Source: Streptomyces sp. CBMA123
GTDB taxonomy: Bacteria > Actinomycetota > Actinomycetes > Streptomycetales > Streptomycetaceae
DNA: 35,429 bases
Direction of reading: 5' to 3'
Assembly (NCBI RefSeq): GCF_014596465.1
Contig: NZ_MECK01000623.1
Span: 1-35,429 of the forward strand
Every line of letters begins with the position of its first letter. Within the stretch, counting starts at the first letter, position 1. The notes under the pieces were generated by a model. The model was not told where the DNA came from and ran no database searches. It saw only the letters and a list, made by a program, of their open reading frames with translations. The translations under genes and the position numbers were made by a program. Below are positions 14,818 through 24,861 of this stretch, piece after piece.

Positions 14818-14846
14818 TTATCAGCGGCCGCGGGCGCGCCTACGAT
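14818..14846 (+). promoter_or_regulatory. Promoter of the GntR gene
   Basis: TTATCA (14818-14823), 17-bp spacer, TACGAT (14841-14846), 24 bp before the ATG. GGGAG at 14861-14865 is the ribosome site. Confidence 0.55.
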
Positions 14847-14870
14847 TCATCCGAGGGAGAGGGAGCGGCG

Positions 14871-15629
14871 ATGACCGGCAGCAGTGGCGACAAGCAGCCC
14901 AAGTACCAGCGGATCGCCGATTCCCTGAAGGCGGCCATCGACGCCGGCCACTACCGCGCGGGCGACCGGCTGCCCGGCGAGAACGACCTGATGGACGAGT
15001 ACGGCGTGGCCCGGATGACCGCCCGCCAGGCACTCGGCGTGCTGCAGAGCGAGGGCATCGCGGAGGCCCGCCGGGGTTCGGGGGTGTTCGTCCGGGACTT
15101 CCGGCCGCTGCGCCGGCGCGGCATCCAGCGGCTGGCGCAGGGGCAGTGGGGCTCCGGCCGGTCGATATGGTCCGCGGACATCGACAATCGCAGCCTGGTG
15201 GTCGACCAGGTGTCGGTCACCGAGCGGGGCGCGCCCGAGCACGTGGCCCGGGTGCTCGGGGTGGAGCCGGGCGTCCCGATGTGCGTGCGGCACCGCCGCT
15301 TCGTCCTGGACGGCAAGCCGGTGCTGCTCTCCACCTCCTACCTGCCGGCCGTCCTGGTCGCCGGCACCGCGATCACCCGCGAGGACACCGGCCCCGGCGG
15401 CACCTACGCCCGGCTGGCCGAGATCGGCGCGAAGCCCGTGCACTTCCGCGAGGAGGTCCGCTCCCGGATGCCCGGCGGCGAGGAGGCGGCCCGCCTCGAA
15501 CTCTCCGCGGGCACCCCGGTCATCCTGATCTGCCGCACCGCCTTCGCCGACGAGGGGCAGGTCGTCGAGCTCAACGAGATGATCCTGGACGCCGCCTCCT
15601 ACGTCCTGGAGTACGACTTCGACGCCTGA
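14871..15629 (+). CDS. GntR/HutC-family regulator with UTRA domain
   Basis: A 252-residue regulator. Residues 11-75 form the GntR winged helix (KYQRIADSLKAAIDAG... LMDEYGVARMTARQAL... RRGSGVFV). Residues ~100-245 are a UTRA ligand-binding domain, ending in the typical VVELNEMILDAASYVLEYDF. HutC-type proteins sense sugars, amino acids or similar small effectors. The divergent 72-aa gene and the twin palindromes between them suggest the local target. Similar regulators are also encoded by integrative plasmids (Kor-type), but no plasmid genes are nearby. Converges with the fumarase gene over a hairpin. Confidence 0.92.
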   Translation: MTGSSGDKQPKYQRIADSLKAAIDAGHYRAGDRLPGENDLMDEYGVARMTARQALGVLQSEGIAEARRGSGVFVRDFRPLRRRGIQRLAQGQWGSGRSIWSADIDNRSLVVDQVSVTERGAPEHVARVLGVEPGVPMCVRHRRFVLDGKPVLLSTSYLPAVLVAGTAITREDTGPGGTYARLAEIGAKPVHFREEVRSRMPGGEEAARLELSAGTPVILICRTAFADEGQVVELNEMILDAASYVLEYDFDA

Positions 15630-15660
15630 GCGCCGCGCGGACGCCGCTGCCGCCGGAACG

Positions 15661-15699
15661 CCGCCGCCCCGGGCGCGGCGGGCGCGACCGGGGCGGCGG
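15661..15699. terminator. Hairpin between the converging GntR and fumarase genes
   Basis: A perfect 12-bp GC stem (15661-15672 with 15688-15699) around a 15-nt loop, suitable as a bidirectional terminator. Confidence 0.6.
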
Positions 15700-15716
15700 G
15701 ACGGGACCGGGAGCGG

Positions 15717-17384
<1,668 letters not shown>

Positions 17385-17530
17385 CGGGGCGGTCCTTAGG
17401 GGTCCAGTGGTCCGGCTGCGTCGGCGAAGCACCATCCAGGGTAGGACCCGCCGGCGGGACGCCTGCGGACAGGTCAGCCTTGCGTGACCGGGCTCACTCG
17501 GGCTGCAGTGCGAGCGACTAGGCTTGGGCC

Positions 17531-18286
17531 GTGGACAACTCGCCGTCACAGGACGACCCGGGGCAGCCGACGGTGCCGGCGCCCGTACCCCTGGCCAAGC
17601 CCGAACTGACGCCCCAGCCGAGGCCCGAGGCCAACGCCCCGGTGGCGCAGGCCGAGATGCGGGTCTCGGACGCCGACCGCGAGCGGATCGCGGAGTTGCT
17701 GCGGGACGCCTACGCCGAGGGTCGGCTGGACGCGGACGAGCACGCCGAGCGGATCGGGGCCGCGTACGCCGCCAAGACCTTCGGTGACCTGGTCCCGTTG
17801 ACCAGGGACCTCCCGGCCCACCGGTCGGTGTCCTTCGACAAGCCGCCGCTGGACGCCGCGGCGCCGGCCCCCGCGGCGGCCCGGCCGCTGCCGCCCGCGC
17901 GGCACGAGGCCCCGTCGGTGGTGGCGATCTTCGGCGGCGCCGCCCGCAAGGGCCGCTGGCGGGTGGGCTCGCACCTGACGGCCTTCACCGCGTTCGGCGG
18001 GGTGGAGATCGACCTCTCGGACGCCGTCTTCGAGTCCCCCGAGGTGGAGATCACGGTGACGGCGATCTTCGGCGGGGTCGAGATCCGGGTGCCGGAGAAC
18101 GTGAGCCTGCTCGGATCCGGGGTCGGCATCTTCGGCGGGTTCGACGTCCGGGAGCAGACCGCGGCGGATCCGTACGCTCCGGTCGTACGGGTCAAGGGCG
18201 TTGCCCTGTTCGGGGGTTGCAACGCCAAGCCGCGCCGGGGCAAGAAGCTCAAGGAGTGGGTCCGCAAGCAACTCGGTGCGGAATAG
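17531..18286 (+). CDS. DUF1707 / LiaF-C-like domain protein
   Basis: A 251-residue protein: a Pro-rich head, a DUF1707 (SHOCT-like) helical domain at about residues 42-95 (MRVSDADRERIAELLRDAYAEGRLDADEHAERI), a linker, then beta-solenoid repeats built on V(A/T)IFGG and ending with a basic tail. The repeats resemble the C-terminal domain of LiaF-type cell-wall stress proteins. No membrane segment is seen. TAGGCT (17519-17524) is six bases before the GTG, so the message is probably leaderless. It is divergent from fumarase. A role in envelope-stress sensing is a family-based guess. Confidence 0.85.
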   Translation: MDNSPSQDDPGQPTVPAPVPLAKPELTPQPRPEANAPVAQAEMRVSDADRERIAELLRDAYAEGRLDADEHAERIGAAYAAKTFGDLVPLTRDLPAHRSVSFDKPPLDAAAPAPAAARPLPPARHEAPSVVAIFGGAARKGRWRVGSHLTAFTAFGGVEIDLSDAVFESPEVEITVTAIFGGVEIRVPENVSLLGSGVGIFGGFDVREQTAADPYAPVVRVKGVALFGGCNAKPRRGKKLKEWVRKQLGAE

Positions 18287-18304
18287 CTCGAATTGACCTG
18301 TCTC

Positions 18305-18338
18305 GTGCCCGGTTGGGAATCAACTCCCGGTCGGGCAC
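18305..18338 (+). terminator. Terminator-like hairpin after the DUF1707 gene
   Basis: Arms GTGCCCG (18305-18311) and CGGGCAC (18332-18338), with an inner GGGA/TCCC pair, 18 bp past the stop. Confidence 0.6.
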
Positions 18339-18548
18339 GCGGCGTTGTGCCCGGAGCACTCCGTAGTCGATTGCGTGCAGTGTGCATGAATCGCGGCCGG
18401 GCGGGGTAGTTCCTTCCGCACATCGCTTCTTGTACGGCTGTGCACCGGAGGCGGCCCAGCGGCCGTCCCGGGCGTTGGACAGCGGGGGTTCGCAGCCGGC
18501 AGGGGAGCGAGGTTCCCCGTGTCCGAGAGCCTCGTCAGGAGTACGGCC

Positions 18549-18977
18549 GTGCTGCATCCGATCGAGTCCCGCACCACCTCGCCAGTCGCCGCCGCCCAGG
18601 TGCTGGAGCGCCGGCCGGACGTCCGCCCGCAGCCGCAACCCCCGGGCGGCTCCCAGGGCTCGGCCGCGGGCGAGGACAATCCGTGGCACACCGGTGCGGC
18701 CTGTCGGCGGGACGAGGTGGGGTTGTTCTTCGCGCCCTCGAAGGAGCCTACGGCGGCCCGGCTGTCGCGGGAGGAGCAGGCCAAGCAGGTGTGCGCCCGC
18801 TGCCCGGTGCTGCTGGAGTGCCGTGAGCACGCGCTGGCCCAGCCGGAGCCGTACGGGGTCTGGGGCGGGCTGACGGCGGCCGAGCGGCGAGTGGTGCTGG
18901 CCCGGCGGCGGCGCCGGGACGCGGAGCTGCGCGAGGCGGCCCGGGTGGCCACGGCCGGGCGCCGGATAGCCGGTTGA
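18549..18977 (+). CDS. WhiB-family iron-sulfur regulator (WblI-like by position)
   Basis: A 142-residue Wbl protein. The four cluster ligands Cys52, Cys82, Cys85 and Cys91 give C-x29-C-x2-C-x5-C, followed by the GVWGG turn (103-107) and an Arg-rich DNA-contact tail (LARRRRRDAEL). Wbl proteins bind a [4Fe-4S] cluster and work with the primary sigma factor. The position between fumarase and glpX matches what I recall of wblI in S. coelicolor; this is from memory, so no symbol is assigned. I prefer GTG 18549 with AGGAG seven bases upstream. GTG 18519 in the same frame, with GAGG six bases upstream, is nearly as good and gives 152 residues. Confidence 0.9.
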   Translation: MLHPIESRTTSPVAAAQVLERRPDVRPQPQPPGGSQGSAAGEDNPWHTGAACRRDEVGLFFAPSKEPTAARLSREEQAKQVCARCPVLLECREHALAQPEPYGVWGGLTAAERRVVLARRRRRDAELREAARVATAGRRIAG

Positions 18978-19060
18978 CGCCGGGCCGAAGACCGGTCCGG
19001 TACCCCGGCCGCGAGCGGCACCGGTGCCGCAGCCGGCGCCGTGACGGCGGCCGGAAACGC

Positions 19061-19101
19061 CGCGCGGCCCCGGCGGAGGGGGATTCCGCCGGGGCCGCGC
19101 G
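19061..19101. terminator. Bidirectional terminator between the WhiB gene and glpX
   Basis: A perfect 17-bp stem (19061-19077 with 19085-19101) and 7-nt loop between the converging genes. Confidence 0.85.
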
Positions 19102-19121
19102 CCGAAGCGTCCGCGTCCGGG

Positions 19122-20162
19122 TCAGTTGGCCCGGTCGAAGTCGATCGCGCTGTAGGCCCGCAGCTTCGACAGCTTGTGGACGGAGTTGATCTCGCGGATC
19201 GTGCCGCTCTTGGAGCGCATCACCAGCGAGCTGGTGGTGGCGGTCTCCGAGCGGTAGTGGACGCCGCGCAGCAGCTCGCCGTCGGTGATGCCGGTGGCGA
19301 CGAAGAACACGTTCTCGCCGCTGACCAGGTCGTTGGTGGTGAGCACCCGGTCCAGGTCGTGCCCGGCGTCGAGGGCCTTCTGCCGCTCGGCCTCGTCCTT
19401 GGGCCACAGTCGGCCCTGGATGACGCCGCCCATGCACTTCATCGCGCAGGCCGCGATGATGCCCTCGGGGGTGCCGCCGACGCCCATCAGCAGGTCGATG
19501 CCGGTGCCCTCGCGGGCGGCCATGATGGCGCCGGCCACGTCGCCGTCGGAGATGAACTTGATCCGGGCGCCCGCTTCGCGGATCTGCCGGACCAGGTCGT
19601 CGTGGCGCGGGCGGTCGAGCACGACCACCGTGACGTCCTCGACGGCGCTGCCCTTGGCCTTGGCGACCCGGCGGATGTTGACGGCCGGCGGGGCGGTGAT
19701 GTCGACGAAGTCGGCGGCCTCCGGTCCGGCCACCAGCTTGTCCATGTAAAACACGGCGCTGGGGTCGAACATGGTGCCGCGGTCGGCGACGGCCAGCACG
19801 GCCACCGCGTTGTTCATGCCCTTGGCGGTGAGCGTGGTGCCGTCCACCGGGTCGACCGCGACATCGCACTCGGCGCCGGTGCCGTCGCCGACCCGTTCGC
19901 CGTTGTAGAGCATCGGGGCTTCGTCCTTCTCGCCTTCGCCGATGACGACTACGCCGTTCATCGAGACGGTCGAGACGAGGGTGCGCATGGCCTTCACGGC
20001 GGCACCGTCGGCCCCGTTCTTGTCACCCCGGCCGACCCACCGGCCGGCGGCCATAGCGGCGGCCTCGGTGACCCGGACGAGCTCGAGCGCGAGGTTCCGG
20101 TCCGGAGCCTCGGGCGCGACCTCCAGGGCGCTGGGAAGGTGGTGCGGGTACTGCGTGGTCAT
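19122..20162 (-). CDS. glpX: Class II fructose-1,6-bisphosphatase
   Basis: A 346-residue GlpX-type fructose bisphosphatase, the main gluconeogenic FBPase of actinobacteria. Metal- and phosphate-binding motifs are clear: GEGEKDEAPML (75-85) and DPVDGTTLTAKG (104-115), with GTPEGIIAACAMKCMGG further on. It makes fructose 6-phosphate from the 1,6-bisphosphate in the cytosol. The ATG at 20162 has GAGAGG eight bases upstream; the frame continues to 20387, but that extension runs into the divergent promoter region and does not look like protein. The neighbouring fumarase fits a central-carbon block. Confidence 0.96.
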   Translation of the reverse strand: MTTQYPHHLPSALEVAPEAPDRNLALELVRVTEAAAMAAGRWVGRGDKNGADGAAVKAMRTLVSTVSMNGVVVIGEGEKDEAPMLYNGERVGDGTGAECDVAVDPVDGTTLTAKGMNNAVAVLAVADRGTMFDPSAVFYMDKLVAGPEAADFVDITAPPAVNIRRVAKAKGSAVEDVTVVVLDRPRHDDLVRQIREAGARIKFISDGDVAGAIMAAREGTGIDLLMGVGGTPEGIIAACAMKCMGGVIQGRLWPKDEAERQKALDAGHDLDRVLTTNDLVSGENVFFVATGITDGELLRGVHYRSETATTSSLVMRSKSGTIREINSVHKLSKLRAYSAIDFDRAN

Positions 20163-20353
20163 CGTCGTTACCTCTCTGTACGCGACGGCCAGTGAGCGCC
20201 CGACTACTGCCTGGTCGAACGCCGTGGTGAGGGTAGTGCGATCGTATCTGCCCATGAGATGACTGTCTGTGGCGCAGGTCGCCACCCTGTGGCGGAAACC
20301 ACCGGTTCGTCCCGCTTCACCCGTACGTGCACACCCCGGGTGGACCCGCCGGA

Positions 20354-20914
20354 ATGTGGATGAGTCACCATGAGGGGGTGGCTGCACAGAGCAAGGGCAT
20401 GAGGGGTCGGCAGACCGTACGGGACATGGTCCTGTCGATGCTGGCGGTCGGTTTCGTCGTCTGGATCGGTTACCTGTTCCTCCCGCACGACGCGAACAGC
20501 GATCCGGTGCACGTGGTCTCGTACAAGGTGGAGGCGGCCTCGGCGAAGCGCGCCGCGCCCTATCCGCTGCTCTCCCCGGAGGGGTTGTCCGACAAGTGGC
20601 GGGCCACCTCGGTCAGTTACACGCCGGCTGGCATCAACAACGGCAAGGGAAACGCCTGGCACCTGGGCTTCGTGACGCCCTCCGGCCAGTACGCGGCGGT
20701 CGAGCAGGCCGACGTCCCGCGCGAGAAGCTGCTCGCCGACAAGGTCGAGGGCGCCCAGCCGGACGGCACCTCGGACGCCGCCGGGCACGCCTGGGACCGG
20801 GTGCAGGGCGAGAAGGCCCGCGCGCTGGCCGTCCAGACCGGCTCGGCTACCACCCTGATCACCGGCACCGCCTCCTACGAGGAGCTGGCCGAGCTGGCCC
20901 AGGCGCTCAAGTAG
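20354..20914 (+). CDS. DUF4245 membrane-anchored protein
   Basis: An actinobacterial DUF4245 protein of about 186 residues. One N-terminal membrane helix (VLSMLAVGFVVWIGYLFL) follows a basic segment with the typical RQTVRDMVLS; the rest is an exported domain. Function unknown. The start is uncertain: ATG 20354 has GGGTGGA nine bases upstream; ATG 20360 and GTG 20378 are in the same frame, and homologues I recall begin near the latter. It is divergent from glpX, converges with a nitroreductase over a strong hairpin. Confidence 0.85.
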   Translation: MWMSHHEGVAAQSKGMRGRQTVRDMVLSMLAVGFVVWIGYLFLPHDANSDPVHVVSYKVEAASAKRAAPYPLLSPEGLSDKWRATSVSYTPAGINNGKGNAWHLGFVTPSGQYAAVEQADVPREKLLADKVEGAQPDGTSDAAGHAWDRVQGEKARALAVQTGSATTLITGTASYEELAELAQALK

Positions 20915-20934
20915 CGCCCCGGCCCGCGGACGCG

Positions 20935-20971
20935 GAAGGGCCCGCACCGGACGAACCGGTGCGGGCCCTTC
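20935..20971. terminator. Bidirectional terminator between DUF4245 and nitroreductase genes
   Basis: A perfect 16-bp stem (20935-20950 with 20956-20971) and 5-nt loop, the longest uninterrupted hairpins here together with 19061-19101. Confidence 0.88.
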
Positions 20972-20988
20972 GCCGTCGCGGGGCGCGA

Positions 20989-21591
20989 TCAGACCGTGGT
21001 GACGACCTCGTCGTACGCCAGGCGCGGGGAGCGCGGGAACCAGGCGTCCTCGCCCGGCTTGCCGATGTTGACCACGGCCAGCACCGAGTGCTCGCCGTCG
21101 CCGAAGAACTCCTTGTTGATGCCCTCGGCGTCGAAGCCGGTCATCGGGCCGGCGGCCAGGCCGGCGGCGCGCACGCCGATGATGAAGTAGGCGGCCTGCA
21201 GGGCGCCGTTCAGCGCGGCGGAGGACTCACGGGCGGAGCGCTCCGAGAAGAACACGTCCTTGGCCTGCGGGAAGTGCGGGAACTGGGTCGGCAGCTCCTC
21301 GTGGAACTCGTTGTCCGCGGCCAGGATGGCGACCAGCGGGGCGGCGGCGGTCTTGGCCTTGTTGCCGTCCGACAGGTGCTGGACGAGACGCTCGCGGCCC
21401 TCGGCGGAGCGGACCAGGACGACGCGCAGCGGCTGCTGGTTGAAGGCGGTCGGGCCGTACTTGACCAGGTCGTAGATGGCCTGGACCTGCTCCTCGGTGA
21501 CCGGCTCGTCGGTGAAGGTGTTCGCGGTGCGGGCCTCGCGGAACAGCAGGTCCTGGGCGGCGGCGTCGAGTACCAGGGCGTCGGTGGTCAT
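20989..21591 (-). CDS. Nitroreductase-family protein, RutE/malonic semialdehyde reductase type
   Basis: A 200-residue FMN-dependent nitroreductase-fold protein. FREARTANTFTDEPVTEEQVQAIYDLVKYGPTAFNQQPLRVV is the signature of the RutE/HadB branch, which reduces malonic semialdehyde to 3-hydroxypropionate in uracil breakdown in E. coli. No other rut genes are present, so the real substrate is open. The ATG at 21591 has GAGG nine bases upstream; the frame runs five codons further but without a better site. The protein also carries the conserved C-terminal RSPRLAYDEVV. Confidence 0.9.
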   Translation of the reverse strand: MTTDALVLDAAAQDLLFREARTANTFTDEPVTEEQVQAIYDLVKYGPTAFNQQPLRVVLVRSAEGRERLVQHLSDGNKAKTAAAPLVAILAADNEFHEELPTQFPHFPQAKDVFFSERSARESSAALNGALQAAYFIIGVRAAGLAAGPMTGFDAEGINKEFFGDGEHSVLAVVNIGKPGEDAWFPRSPRLAYDEVVTTV

Positions 21592-21731
21592 GCTTCTGCA
21601 CCTCATGCGGGAGGGGGGTCGTCGGTGTGACCGGCGCGGCCGATCAGTTCTTCCAACATAGGTGAAGATTCAACGATTCCCCAAGCGATTGTGACTTGCC
21701 TCACAACCGCCTTGGTGTGACCCGGGCGGGA

Positions 21732-21992
21732 TCACTCCCCGCCCGGGACCTCGCCCTCCTCGGCGGCCAGCGCGGCGTCCAGCCGGGCCCGCGCGCCGTC
21801 CAGCCAGCGCTGGCAGACCTTCGCCAGCTGCTCGCCGCGCTCCCACAGCGCCAGCGACTCCTCGAGGGAGGTGCCGCCGTTCTCCAGCTGCCGGACCACG
21901 TCCAGCAGCGCGTCCCGGGCGTGCTCGTAGCCCAGCGCGTCGTCCGGGGTCGTCGGTGCCGCCGCGTCCTGCTGCTCCTGCTGCTCTGCCAT
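21732..21992 (-). CDS. xseB: Exodeoxyribonuclease VII small subunit
   Basis: An 86-residue XseB with the conserved core YEHARDALLDVVRQLENGGTSLEESLALWERGEQLAKVCQRWLDGAR, a helical hairpin that caps the XseA large subunit. ExoVII degrades single-stranded DNA to oligonucleotides. There is no Shine-Dalgarno sequence; TACGCT (complement of 22000-22005) ends seven bases before the ATG, suggesting a leaderless message. Unusually, 152 bp separate it from the xseA stop, where these genes often touch, which fits a promoter of its own. Confidence 0.94.
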   Translation of the reverse strand: MAEQQEQQDAAAPTTPDDALGYEHARDALLDVVRQLENGGTSLEESLALWERGEQLAKVCQRWLDGARARLDAALAAEEGEVPGGE

Positions 21993-22085
21993 GCGTGCCA
22001 GCGTAGGGGCTGGCGCCGACAGGAAGGGCTTCCACGGGCCGAAACCCGGGTGCACCCGGCGGTGCGCGGCGCTGGTCGCCGTCGC

Positions 22086-22151
22086 ATGACCGAGGTACGA
22101 CCCGCCGTCCCCGCCGACGCGCCCCAACCGGTCCGGCAGCGCTCCTACTGA
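22086..22151 (+). pseudogene. Possible remnant of a GNAT acetyltransferase start
   Basis: A 21-codon frame in the xseA-xseB gap, on the opposite strand, reads MTEVRPAVPADAPQPVRQRSY. The first 13 residues look like the usual opening of GNAT acetyltransferases (xxIRPAxPADAP). It then stops, overlapping the xseA stop codon region. No ribosome site. It could be chance in high-GC DNA. Confidence 0.25.
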
Positions 22152-23383
22152 CCCCGCTCCTCCTGACCCCGCTCCTCCGGGGCCACCGTGACGTCGAAGC
22201 CGCCGCCCGACACCCGGGCGTGCAGCCCCTCCCCGGCCACGACCTGCGCCGGGTCCGTCACCACCGAGCCGTCCGCCCGCTGCAGCACCGCGTAGCCGCG
22301 CTCCAGGGTGGCCGCCGGGGAGAGCGCGACCACCCGGGCCAGGGTGTGCCCGAGGTCGCTCTGGGCGTGGTCCAGCCGGTGCCGCAGGGTGCGCCGGGCC
22401 CGCTCCAGCAGACCCTCCACCTCCTGGCCGCGCCCGTCCAGCATCCGGTGCGGGGCGGCCAGCGCCGGGCGGCTGCGCAGCCCGTCCAGCCCGTGCTGTT
22501 CGCGCTCGACCCGGGACCGCACGTGCCGACGGGCCCGGTCGCGCAGCTGGCGGACCTTGGCCAGCTCCTCGCCGACGTCCGGAACCACCCGCTTGGCGGC
22601 ATCGGTCGGGGTGGAGGCGCGCAGGTCGGCGACGAAGTCCAGCAGCGGCTGGTCCGGCTCGTGCCCGATCGCGCTGACCACCGGCGTACGGGCGGCCGCG
22701 ACCAGCCGCACCAGCCCCTCGTCCGAGAACGGCAGCAGGTCCTCCACGCTGCCGCCGCCGCGGGCCACGATGATCACGTCCACCTCGGGGTGCTCGTCCA
22801 GCTCCCGGACGGCCGCGCTCACCCGCTCCACCGCGCTGACCCCCTGCACCGGGACGTTGCGCACCTCGAAGCGCACGGCCGGCCAGCGCCGCCGGGCGTT
22901 CTCCAGCACGTCCCGCTCGGCCGCCGAGCCGCGCCCGGTGACCAGCCCGATGCACTGGGGCAGGAACGGCAGCCGCTGCTTGCGCCCCTCCGCGAACAGC
23001 CCCTCCCCGGCCAGGCGCCGCTTCAGCTGCTCCAGCCGGGCCAGCAGCTCGCCCAGGCCCACCGGCCGGATCTCCGAGGCCCGCAGCGACAGCTGCCCGC
23101 GCGCCGCGTACCACTCCGGCTTGGCGTGCACGACGACCCGCGCGCCCTCCTGCACCACGTCCGCGACCTGGTCGAACACCGAGCGGAAGCAGGTCACCGT
23201 GAGCGACACGTCGGCCTGCGGGTCGCGCAGGGTCAGGAACACCACGCCCGCGCCGGGGCGGCGGCTGAGCTGGGTGATCTGCCCCTCGACCCACACCGCG
23301 CCGAGCCGGTCGATCCAGCCGCCGATCAGCGCGGAGACCTTGCCGACCGGGAGCGGGGCTTCGGGGGAGCTGGAGTTGGCCAT
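22145..23383 (-). CDS. xseA: Exodeoxyribonuclease VII large subunit
   Basis: A 412-residue XseA. An N-terminal OB fold (VEGQITQLSRRPGAGVVFLTLRDP) is followed by the nuclease core with GLVTGRGSAAERDVL, DVIIVARGGGSVEDLLPF and VSAIGHEPDQPLLDFVADLRASTPTDAA, then a long coiled coil. With XseB it forms the ssDNA exonuclease. The ATG at 23383 lacks a ribosome site, but TAGCCT (complement of 23391-23396) lies seven bases upstream and includes the TAG stop codon of the permease gene before it. Ten extra upstream codons are open but less likely. Confidence 0.95.
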   Translation of the reverse strand: MANSSSPEAPLPVGKVSALIGGWIDRLGAVWVEGQITQLSRRPGAGVVFLTLRDPQADVSLTVTCFRSVFDQVADVVQEGARVVVHAKPEWYAARGQLSLRASEIRPVGLGELLARLEQLKRRLAGEGLFAEGRKQRLPFLPQCIGLVTGRGSAAERDVLENARRRWPAVRFEVRNVPVQGVSAVERVSAAVRELDEHPEVDVIIVARGGGSVEDLLPFSDEGLVRLVAAARTPVVSAIGHEPDQPLLDFVADLRASTPTDAAKRVVPDVGEELAKVRQLRDRARRHVRSRVEREQHGLDGLRSRPALAAPHRMLDGRGQEVEGLLERARRTLRHRLDHAQSDLGHTLARVVALSPAATLERGYAVLQRADGSVVTDPAQVVAGEGLHARVSGGGFDVTVAPEERGQEERGQ

Positions 23384-23393
23384 GCGTACGAGG

Positions 23394-24752
23394 CTAGCGG
23401 CGCCCGCCGACACCGTCCGCCGTACCGCCCTGCACGCCGAGCACCACCAGGCCGACCGCCAGCCAGACCAGCCCGACCAGCTGCGCGGTGGTCGAGGCCT
23501 CGTAGACCACCGCGCCGATCACCGCGATCCCCAGCAGTGGGACGACCAGGTGCCGCAGCCGGTCCCGCGATCCGTGCCGGACGGTGTACCAGCCGATCAC
23601 CGAGGCGTGCAGCAGCGCGAAGGCGGTCAGCGCGCCGACGTTCACCACCGAGGTCAGCTGGTCCAGCCCGTCGTCCCGCTCGGCCGCCCAGACCGCCGCC
23701 GCCATGGTGACCACCGCGGCCGCCAGCAGCGCCCGGCGCGGCACCGCGCTGGCCGGGTCGACCGAGCCGAGCAGGCGCGGCAGCCGCCCGTCCCGGGCCA
23801 TCGCGAAGACCAGCCGCCCGGCCGCGGCCTGCCCGGCGAGCGCCGCGAAGGCCGCGCCGATCGCCTTGCCGGCCGCCACCAGCACGTGCAGCCAGTGGCC
23901 GACGCCGCCCTCCACGGTGTCGTAGAAGGCCGAGCCCTGGGCGGCCGGGTCGGCGGCCAGCCGCTGGGGGGTGGTGGGCTCCAGCACCGCCGCCAGGTAG
24001 GTCTGGGCGACGAACAGCACCCCAGCTAGCGCCAGGCACCACAGCACCGCCCGGGCCACCGCCGCCGAGGCGCCGACGGCCTCCTCGACGAAGGTCGCGA
24101 TCGCGTCGAAGCCCAGGTAGGAGAGCACCGCGACGGACACCGCGGAGAGCACCGCGGTCATCGAGAAGTCCCCGACGGCGGTGAACGGGGTGTCCCAGCC
24201 GCGCCGCGCGCCGTCCTGCGCCAGCACCACCGTGGCCGCGACCACGAACACCACCAGTACCGTGATCTCCAGCGCGAGCACGGCGAAGCCGACCGTGGCC
24301 GCCGTACGCACCCCGATCAGGTTGAGCGCCGTGGTCACCACCACGGCGACCGCCGTCCACAACCAGCGGGAGACCTCCGGCACCAGCGAGTGCAGCGCGA
24401 TCCCGGAGAACAGGTAGGCCACCGCGGGGATCAGCAGGTAGTCGAGCATCGCCATCCACCCGGCGATGAACCCCGGCCCCTCGCCCAGCCCGGCCCGCGC
24501 GTAGGCGAACACCGAGCCGGTCTGCGGCACCGCGCGCACCATCTGGGCGTACGAGAAGGCGGTGAAGCCCATCGCGACCGTCGCCGCCAGGTAGACGGTC
24601 GCGACGGCGCCGTGGCTCTTGGCGTCCAGCACGCCGAACACGCCGACCGGGGCCATCGGGGCGATGAACAGCAGTCCGTAGACCATCAGATCGCGGACGC
24701 CCAGGGTGCGGCGCAGGCCGCTCGGCGTCGGCTGCTCGCTCACAGCGCTCAT
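23394..24752 (-). CDS. APC-family amino acid permease
   Basis: A 452-residue permease with about 12 hydrophobic segments and the APC opening LRRTLGVRDLMVYGLLFIAPMAPVGVFG, followed by the expected FSYAQMVRAVPQTGSVFAYARAGLG. It belongs to the amino acid/polyamine antiporter superfamily; the substrate cannot be told. The ATG at 24752 has only a weak GGTG upstream. It is divergent from ispH. Its stop is 10 bp from the xseA start, so read-through into xseA is likely although xseA appears to have its own promoter. Confidence 0.9.
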   Translation of the reverse strand: MSAVSEQPTPSGLRRTLGVRDLMVYGLLFIAPMAPVGVFGVLDAKSHGAVATVYLAATVAMGFTAFSYAQMVRAVPQTGSVFAYARAGLGEGPGFIAGWMAMLDYLLIPAVAYLFSGIALHSLVPEVSRWLWTAVAVVVTTALNLIGVRTAATVGFAVLALEITVLVVFVVAATVVLAQDGARRGWDTPFTAVGDFSMTAVLSAVSVAVLSYLGFDAIATFVEEAVGASAAVARAVLWCLALAGVLFVAQTYLAAVLEPTTPQRLAADPAAQGSAFYDTVEGGVGHWLHVLVAAGKAIGAAFAALAGQAAAGRLVFAMARDGRLPRLLGSVDPASAVPRRALLAAAVVTMAAAVWAAERDDGLDQLTSVVNVGALTAFALLHASVIGWYTVRHGSRDRLRHLVVPLLGIAVIGAVVYEASTTAQLVGLVWLAVGLVVLGVQGGTADGVGGRR

Positions 24753-24861
24753 AGACACCACATTTGAGCAGTTCCGACTGATTTCGACCGGAAAGTGCCT
24801 GCTGTCGGCGCGGCTCCCCGGCCCGGGCGGCGGGGCTCCCGGCCGCCCGTACGATGGAGCC

